From positions 6,014,501 through 6,078,500 of the forward strand of contig NZ_JAUSZH010000001.1 in the NCBI RefSeq assembly GCF_030817355.1: 64,000 bases of DNA. Direction: 5' to 3'. Positions 59,565 to 64,000 of this stretch are shown piece by piece. This DNA comes from Streptomyces sp. V1I1 (GTDB lineage Bacteria > Actinomycetota > Actinomycetes > Streptomycetales > Streptomycetaceae). The stretch's first letter is position 1. Every line of letters begins with the position of its first letter. The position numbers and the translations under genes are program-made. Below the pieces are notes generated by a model that saw only the letters and a list, made by a program, of their open reading frames with translations, had not been told where the DNA came from and ran no database searches.

Positions 59565-60971
59565 ATGGCCATTGACGTCCCCACGCAGACCGACGAATCC
59601 GAGACAGCGACCGCGCCAGGCTCCACCTGGAGTGCACTGCGGCCCCTCGTCCTGCGTATCCACTTCTACGCAGGGCTGCTCATCGCCCCCCTGCTGCTCG
59701 TCGCCGCGACCAGCGGACTGCTCTACTCCCTCTCCTTCCAGGCAGAGAAGATCCTCTACAGCGATGAGCTGACCGTCCCCGTCGGCGACCGCGCCGTCCC
59801 GCTCTCCGCCCAGGTCGACGCCGCCCGTAAGGCCCACCCCGACGGCACGGTGACCGCCGTCTGGCCTTCGTACGAGGACGGCGCGACCACCCGCGTACTG
59901 ATGACCACCCCCGATGTCGAGGAGGGCAAGTCCGTCGCCGTCTTCGTCGACCCGTTCACCGCAGATGTACGCGGCGAGCTGACCTCCTACGGCGGCTCGG
60001 GCGCCCTCCCGCTGCGCACCTGGCTCGACGAGCTCCATCGCGATCTGCACCTGGGCGACCTCGGCCGCAACTACAGCGAGCTGGCCGCCAGCTGGCTGTG
60101 GGTCGTCGCCCTCGGCGGCCTGCTGCTCTGGCTCGGCCGGCGGCGCACCGCGAAGCGCGCCCTGCTCGTCCCCGAGCGCGGCGTCAAGGGCCGCCGCAGA
60201 ACGCTCTCCTGGCACGGCTCGGTCGGCCTGTGGGCGGTGACCGGACTGGTCCTGCTCTCCGCCACCGGACTGACCTGGTCGCGGTACGCGGGCGAGAACA
60301 TCGGCGCGGTCCAGGACCAGCTCGGCGGGGCCACGCCCACCGTCTCCGCGACCCTCGAAGGCGGCGGCCGCGACGGCGGCCACGAAGGCCACGGCAGCGG
60401 GAACACAGGAGCCCACCAGGGTGCCGACGTCGGCGTGGACAAGGCACTCGCATCGGCCCGTGCCGCCGGCATCGACGGAAAGATGTCGGTCATCCTGCCG
60501 GCCGAGGGCAGCGGCTACATCGTCAAGGAGACCGACACCAAGTTCCCGGTCCATCTGGATTCGGTGGCGGTCGACCCGAAGGACGGCAAGGTCATCGACG
60601 AACTGCGGTTCGCCGACTACCCGCTGCTCGCCAAGCTGACCCGCTTCGGTATCGACGCCCACACCGGCGTCTTCCTCGGCCTGGTCAACCAGCTGGCCCT
60701 GGCCGGGCTCGCGCTGGCGCTCATCCTGCTGATCCTGTGGGGCTACCGGATGTGGTGGCTGCGCAGGCCCACGAAGGAACGGAAGCTGAGCGCGGGCCGC
60801 CCGATGCCGCGCGGCGCGTGGCGCAAGGTGCCGATCACCCTGCTCCTGCCGATCGCCGCCGTGACCGCGGCGATCGGCTGGTTCGTCCCGATGCTGGGCA
60901 TCAGCCTGCTGGTCTTCCTGGTGGTCGACCTCGCAATGGCAGGCGTGGCGAGGGCCCGGTCCCGCGCCTAG
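59565..60971 (+). CDS. PepSY-associated transmembrane protein
   Basis: The 468-residue protein has about five helices: HFYAGLLIAPLLLVAATSGL, then an external PepSY part, WLWVVALGGLLLWLGRRR, GLWAVTGLVLLSATGLTW, a second external PepSY part (VDKALASARAAGIDGKMSV), FLGLVNQLALAGLALALILL and LLLPIAAVTAAIGWF. The HFYAGL motif with its histidine is typical of PepSY_TM proteins, many of which are linked to ferric or cupric reduction or siderophore reduction. A Gly/His-rich segment GGHEGHGSGNTGAHQG precedes the second PepSY part. Confidence 0.92.
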   Translation: MAIDVPTQTDESETATAPGSTWSALRPLVLRIHFYAGLLIAPLLLVAATSGLLYSLSFQAEKILYSDELTVPVGDRAVPLSAQVDAARKAHPDGTVTAVWPSYEDGATTRVLMTTPDVEEGKSVAVFVDPFTADVRGELTSYGGSGALPLRTWLDELHRDLHLGDLGRNYSELAASWLWVVALGGLLLWLGRRRTAKRALLVPERGVKGRRRTLSWHGSVGLWAVTGLVLLSATGLTWSRYAGENIGAVQDQLGGATPTVSATLEGGGRDGGHEGHGSGNTGAHQGADVGVDKALASARAAGIDGKMSVILPAEGSGYIVKETDTKFPVHLDSVAVDPKDGKVIDELRFADYPLLAKLTRFGIDAHTGVFLGLVNQLALAGLALALILLILWGYRMWWLRRPTKERKLSAGRPMPRGAWRKVPITLLLPIAAVTAAIGWFVPMLGISLLVFLVVDLAMAGVARARSRA

Positions 60972-61002
60972 GGCGTAGCGGAAACCGGGCCCAGGGCTCA
61001 GC

Positions 61003-61584
61003 TCACGGAGCGTACTTGTAGCCGACCCGCCGCACGGTCTGGATCGTGCGGCGGTGCTCGGCGCCCAGCTTGCGGCGCAGCCGGGCCACATGGACGTCGA
61101 CCGTCCGGCCGTCGCCCACATGCCCGTAGCCCCACACGGTGGTCACCAACTGGTCGCGGGTGTGCACCCGGTGGGGGTGCGCCACCAGATGCGCCAGCAG
61201 CTCGAACTCGAGGTAGGTCAGATCCAGCGTCCGCCCGTCCACGTGGGCGGTGCGCTGGGAGCTGTCGATCGTCACCGGCCCCGCGTCCTCCGCGCCGTCG
61301 ACCGGAGCGGCCGTCGGTACCAGCGGGGGCCGCTGCTGATCGGCCGGTACGAGGACGAGGTAGCCGACCATCGGCGGCTGGCCCGGCAGGGTGGGCAGGG
61401 TGTGCTGGGGTGCGGGCAGCCAGGTGGCCCCCGGCGGCAGGAAGTCCGCCACATCGACGAGGCTGCCCGGCGCGACGATTTCGTCGCGGTCGACGGCACG
61501 CAGCCGGTGGCGGCCCGGATTCACGGGTTTGGGGTTGACAGCGGTCGCAGCGGATACGGCGGAGAAGGAACGGGAGTTCGCCAT
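61003..61584 (-). CDS. Winged-helix (OmpR/PhoB-type) regulator without a receiver domain
   Basis: The 193-residue protein has about 90 N-terminal residues of unknown nature, Pro-rich at QHTLPTLPGQPPMVGYLV, followed by a complete C-terminal winged helix: RTLDLTYLEFELLAHLVAHP, HTRDQLVTTVWGYGHVGDGR, TVDVHVARLRRKLG and TVRRVGYKY. There is no receiver domain with phosphoacceptor aspartate. The protein seems a stand-alone regulator of this fold, controlled by ligand or level. A candidate leader peptide lies 90 bases upstream. Confidence 0.88.
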   Translation of the reverse strand: MANSRSFSAVSAATAVNPKPVNPGRHRLRAVDRDEIVAPGSLVDVADFLPPGATWLPAPQHTLPTLPGQPPMVGYLVLVPADQQRPPLVPTAAPVDGAEDAGPVTIDSSQRTAHVDGRTLDLTYLEFELLAHLVAHPHRVHTRDQLVTTVWGYGHVGDGRTVDVHVARLRRKLGAEHRRTIQTVRRVGYKYAP

Positions 61585-61674
61585 GAGGGCTCAGCTCTTT
61601 CGCGCGGAGGAGTCGTCGAGTCGGTAGGACGGACGTACTTCGTGCGCGCTGGCCGAAGACCGGGGTGAGCGGCT

Positions 61675-61794
61675 TTAGAGGGCCTGCGCGTTCACCGCGC
61701 GGCAACACACCCGGTCGAAGTCATGGTGCTGCCGGGACGGCCAGAACGGCTCAAGGTCGCTGCGACCTGTCGCGATGTGCTGGAAGCTGGCCAT
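61675..61794 (-). CDS. Candidate Cys-containing leader peptide
   Basis: A 39-residue frame starts ATG 61794 (MASFQHIATGRSDLEPFWPS) and ends RQHHDFDRVCCRAVNAQAL. The string SRQHHDFDRVCCR resembles the short actinobacterial leader peptides (xRxHxDLxRVxxxxCR, Ms5788A-like) found upstream of sulfur genes, where stalling at cysteine codons senses the amino acid. Here the next gene on the strand is the winged-helix regulator. The adjacent TGT-TGC codons are present. The ribosome site is weak and no clear attenuator hairpin was found, so this is a proposal. Confidence 0.4.
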   Translation of the reverse strand: MASFQHIATGRSDLEPFWPSRQHHDFDRVCCRAVNAQAL

Positions 61795-61890
61795 GCCCCT
61801 ATTGAACCAGATGGCGGCGCGCGGCAGCAGTGGCCTTCCGCACGTTGCCGGTATTTCCGGGGCGAGTCGCGCAACCCCGGACCGTCGGCC

Positions 61891-61938
61891 GAAAGCCTGC
61901 CTGAAAGCCCGACCGAAAGCTTGCCTGAAAGCCTGCCT
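61891..61938. repeat. Four 12-bp tandem units
   Basis: GAAAGCCTGCCT is repeated four times (second unit GAAAGCCCGACC, third GAAAGCTTGCCT) in the space before the leader peptide and behind glnII. No coding role is supported. Confidence 0.85.
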
Positions 61939-61964
61939 GACGGTCCTTTGGCGCGACGCGCGCC

Positions 61965-62001
61965 AAAGGGCGCCCACCGGCCGGACCGGTGGGCGCCCTT
62001 T
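61965..62001 (-). terminator. Strong terminator of glnII
   Basis: AAAGGGCGCCCACCGG pairs perfectly with CCGGTGGGCGCCCTTT across the five bases CCGGA, 18 bases after the glnII stop, and ends in a short T run on the transcript. Confidence 0.9.
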
Positions 62002-62018
62002 CGTGCTCACGGCGGGGA

Positions 62019-63038
62019 TCAGACCTGGCCGGCCTTCTCCAGAGCGGTGCAGCAGGTGTCGACGAGCAGCCGCGTCACCACGTACGGGTCGACGTTGGCG
62101 TTCGGGCGGCGGTCCTCGATGTAGCCCTTGCCGTCCTGCTCGACCTGCCACGGGATACGGACCGAGGCGCCGCGGTCGGAGACGCCGTAGCTGTACTCGT
62201 TCCACGGGGCGGTCTCGTGCAGACCGGTCAGCCGGTCGTCGATGCCCGCGCCGTAGTTCTTGACGTGGTCGAGCGGCTTGGAGCCCTCGCCCAGCGACTC
62301 GCTTGCGGTGATGATCGCGTCGTAGCCCTCGCGCATCGCCTTGGTCGAGAAGTTGGTGTGCGCGCCCGCGCCGTTCCAGTCGCCCTTCACCGGCTTGGGG
62401 TCGAGCGTCGCGGAGACCTGGAAGTCCTCGGCGGTGCGGTAGAGCAGCCAGCGCGCGATCCACAGCTGGTCGGAGACCTCCAGCGGGGCGAGCGGGCCGA
62501 CCTGGAACTCCCACTGGCCCGGCATGACCTCGGCGTTGATGCCGGAGATGCCGAGGCCCGCCTTGAGGCAGTTCTCCAGGTGCGCCTCGACGACGTCACG
62601 GCCGAAGATCTCGTCCGCGCCGACGCCGCAGTAGTAGCCACCCTGCGCGGCCGGGAAGCCGCCCTCGGGGAAGCCGAGGGGGCGGGCGCCCTTGAAGAAG
62701 GTGTACTCCTGCTCGATGCCGAAAATCGGCTCCTGGGCGGCGAACTTCTCGGCGACCTCGGCGAGCGCGGAACGCGTGTTGGACTCGTGCGGGGTCATGT
62801 CCGTGTTGAGGACCTCGCACATGACGAGGACGTCGCTGCCGCCGCGGATCGGGTCCGGGCAGGAGAAGACCGGCTTGAGAACGCGGTCGGACGCGTGGCC
62901 CTCAGCCTGGTTGGTGCTGGATCCGTCGAAGCCCCAGATGGGCAGCTCGGCACCATCCGTCAGTATCTTCGTCTTCGAGCGAAGCTTGGCGGTCGGCTCG
63001 GTGCCGTCGATCCAGATGTACTCAGCCTTGAAGGTCAC
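62019..63038 (-). CDS. glnII: Type II (eukaryote-like) glutamine synthetase
   Basis: GlnII joins ammonia to glutamate with ATP. The 339-residue protein has FDGSSTNQAEG, EQEYTF, GVGADEIFGRDVVEAHLENC, GPLAPLEVSDQLWIARWLLY, KGDWNGAGAHTNFS and GASVRIPWQVE, as in type II enzymes. GTG 63038 is chosen because AAAGG is 9 bases upstream and the protein then starts like S. coelicolor GlnII (SCO2210), MTFKAEYIW; the ATG at 63047 has the ribosome site directly attached. Type II enzymes are not adenylylated. A full GlnR box lies upstream, so it is induced under nitrogen limitation. Confidence 0.97.
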   Translation of the reverse strand: MTFKAEYIWIDGTEPTAKLRSKTKILTDGAELPIWGFDGSSTNQAEGHASDRVLKPVFSCPDPIRGGSDVLVMCEVLNTDMTPHESNTRSALAEVAEKFAAQEPIFGIEQEYTFFKGARPLGFPEGGFPAAQGGYYCGVGADEIFGRDVVEAHLENCLKAGLGISGINAEVMPGQWEFQVGPLAPLEVSDQLWIARWLLYRTAEDFQVSATLDPKPVKGDWNGAGAHTNFSTKAMREGYDAIITASESLGEGSKPLDHVKNYGAGIDDRLTGLHETAPWNEYSYGVSDRGASVRIPWQVEQDGKGYIEDRRPNANVDPYVVTRLLVDTCCTALEKAGQV

Positions 63039-63091
63039 GGGCCTCATCCTTTGCGGGTGCAGCGGTATGCCGCGCAGCTTCGCAATCCGTG

Positions 63092-63129
63092 ATTTCCCGG
63101 CCGTTGCCCGTCTGTGAACCCCACGTTAC
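63092..63129 (-). promoter_or_regulatory. GlnR box of glnII
   Basis: On the minus strand the words GTAAC, TTCAC, GCAAC and GAAAT follow each other with exactly six bases between, the spacing of the GlnR consensus gTnAc-n6-GaAAc-n6-gTnAc-n6-GaAAc. It begins 54 bases before the start codon. GlnR activates nitrogen genes in Streptomyces through such boxes. Confidence 0.85.
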
Positions 63130-63167
63130 GCCGGGCCGGTGACGGCCCTGCCGACGTCGTGAGCCGG

Positions 63168-63393
63168 TCAGCCCGCCGCGCCGAACACGCGGTGCAGCTC
63201 CCGAATCCTGGAGCGGGTCTCTTCCCGGTCGCCCAGCAGGAATTTGTCGTTCCATTTCCACAGCAGCTCGCCGCTGATGACACTGCTGGCTCCACCACAG
63301 CATCGGCTCCACACCCTGCCGCGCCAGCACGGCCGCCACCGCCTGCGCATACGGCCGGCCCTCCGTGGACGAAGCTATGAACACGCGCGTCAT
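63168..63393 (-). pseudogene. Small gene broken by a +4-base shift
   Basis: After a good ribosome site (CAGGAG) the ATG 63393 starts MTRVFIASSTEGRPYAQAVA to VEPMLWW, like the first strand and helix of TIR-like nucleotide-binding proteins. At about 63285-63291 four extra bases (CCAG beside AGC) move the frame. The next frame continues SSVISGELLWKWNDKFLLGD and ends RELHRVFGAAG at 63168. Without the four bases one 74-residue frame would result, shorter than known TIR-like proteins, so a middle part may also be lost. It sits between glnII and the next gene on the same strand, and carries no promoter visible. Confidence 0.45.
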
Positions 63394-63464
63394 GCGGGCT
63401 GCTCCTGCCGCTCACCTGCCGCGGGCGTCGCCCGGCCGCGCCGCCCCCCCGTGGTGCCCGGAGT

Positions 63465-64000
63465 TTAGTCTCTGGCCATCCGCTCCACCCCCTGCTTGAG
63501 CAGGGACTCGAAGCCCGCTGAACGGATCCGGCGGACAAGATCGGCGTAGCTCGTGCCCAGCGCCTCGGCAGTCCGGCCCAGATGCCAGTCGTGGTCGTGC
63601 AGCCGGTTCAGCAGATGGCCGCGCCGGATCTGCGCCTCGGAGAGCCGGAAGGTCTTGAGATAGGCGACGCGCCCCTTGTGGTCGGTGATCGCCTCGCCGA
63701 TGTGCTGCTCGGACTCCCCGCGCCTGAAGGGCGGCAGGAAACGCCACAGGCTGAACGAGCCCATCGCGTAGACCCGCTCGAAGGAGTACGACGCGTCGAG
63801 CAGCCGGGCCGCCGGCAGCGTGTCGTGGTTCCCGGCCCACGCGCGCTCCTGCGCCCGGGCCGCGGCCCGGAGGTCGGCGAGCGTCTTCAGGTGCCCGCCG
63901 TCGCGGATGCGCGCCTCGAAGTCCGGCACCGGGCCGCCGTAGAAGGCGTACTGGTGGACCAGTTCCCCGTACAGATCCTCGATCAGGGACGGGTGCAGGG
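63465..64000 (-). CDS. C-terminal part of an ARPP-2-like protein (partial)
   Basis: The frame is open from the window end to the stop at 63465 (about 178 residues). It contains SLIEDLYGELVHQYAFYGG, SFSLWRFLPPFRRGE, ITDHKGRVAYLKTFRLSEAQ and a final helical part HLLNRLHDHDWHLGRTAEAL GTSYADLVRRI resembling a Fis-type helix-turn-helix. This is how ARPP-2 domain proteins of Streptomyces end, as I remember; their function is unknown. The start lies beyond the window. Confidence 0.65.
   Translation of the reverse strand, partial: LHPSLIEDLYGELVHQYAFYGGPVPDFEARIRDGGHLKTLADLRAAARAQERAWAGNHDTLPAARLLDASYSFERVYAMGSFSLWRFLPPFRRGESEQHIGEAITDHKGRVAYLKTFRLSEAQIRRGHLLNRLHDHDWHLGRTAEALGTSYADLVRRIRSAGFESLLKQGVERMARD

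Noticed and set aside
58803..61121. Upstream extension of the epimerase frame to 61121
   Set aside because: It crosses the PepSY and membrane protein genes on the other strand; MRLLILGGT at 58802 is the normal start of the fold.

Overview
The window is a GC-rich actinobacterial chromosome segment, almost certainly from a Streptomyces. Third codon positions are strongly G/C, GTG starts and 4-bp ATGA/GTGA gene overlaps are frequent, and typical families are present (Scr1-type XRE/DUF397 pair, DUF5753, DUF397, DUF6153, DUF1996, twin-arginine lipoproteins, a SpoIIE-type phosphatase). Gene content and order (panB, a GlnA2-type synthetase, glnE, malR/malEFG/aglA, amylase-pullulanase, glnII) resemble the S. 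coelicolor core region around SCO2256 to SCO2210; this comparison is from memory, not from a search.

Left part (0-16.8 kb): the tail of a large regulator, a DrrAB-like ABC exporter, a cupin protein, panB, an MFS exporter translationally coupled to its TetR regulator with a perfect palindromic operator in front, an endonuclease/exonuclease/phosphatase protein, an MFS gene whose first helix is broken by a one-base frameshift, nadE, a copper-type pair (DUF6153 plus three-domain multicopper oxidase), an alpha/beta hydrolase, a CBS protein, DUF5990, and a DUF3105-DUF305 membrane/secreted operon.

Nitrogen and accessory part (16.8-27.8 kb): a GlnA2-type glutamine synthetase-like enzyme lacking the adenylylation tyrosine, then a small accessory patch (MT0933-type antitoxin, VOC protein, DUF397/XRE pair, an HTH gene with two frameshifts and a TTA codon, a VapBC-like pair with its own operator, and a VOC-gene remnant forming a 67-bp direct repeat on both sides of an aldehyde dehydrogenase gene), followed by glnE.

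Maltodextrin/starch part (28.8-45.6 kb): malR and a GH13 glucosidase diverge from malEFG, which is followed by a second GH13 glucosidase and a second LacI regulator, so the transporter is flanked on both sides by a GH13-LacI module. Then come a secreted alpha-amylase with MalR-like operators and a 1782-residue secreted amylase-pullulanase fusion. Together these cut starch and glycogen outside the cell, import maltodextrins and hydrolyse them inside. No ATPase for the importer is encoded here; in Streptomyces this is normally the shared MsiK. A cluster of GC-rich dispersed repeats separates the amylase and pullulanase genes.

Right part (45.7-64 kb): a receiver-PP2C phosphatase, TetR, a sigma-like membrane protein, a tyrosine phosphatase, a secreted GH89 alpha-N-acetylglucosaminidase, a lipoprotein, a DUF1996 protein, a GNAT enzyme, a 5'-truncated LuxR response regulator, an epimerase, a membrane protein plus PepSY protein pair, a receiver-less winged-helix regulator preceded by a candidate Cys-containing leader peptide, glnII with a complete four-element GlnR box, a broken small gene, and the end of an ARPP-2-like gene. 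No tRNA, rRNA, CRISPR array, prophage or transposase was seen.
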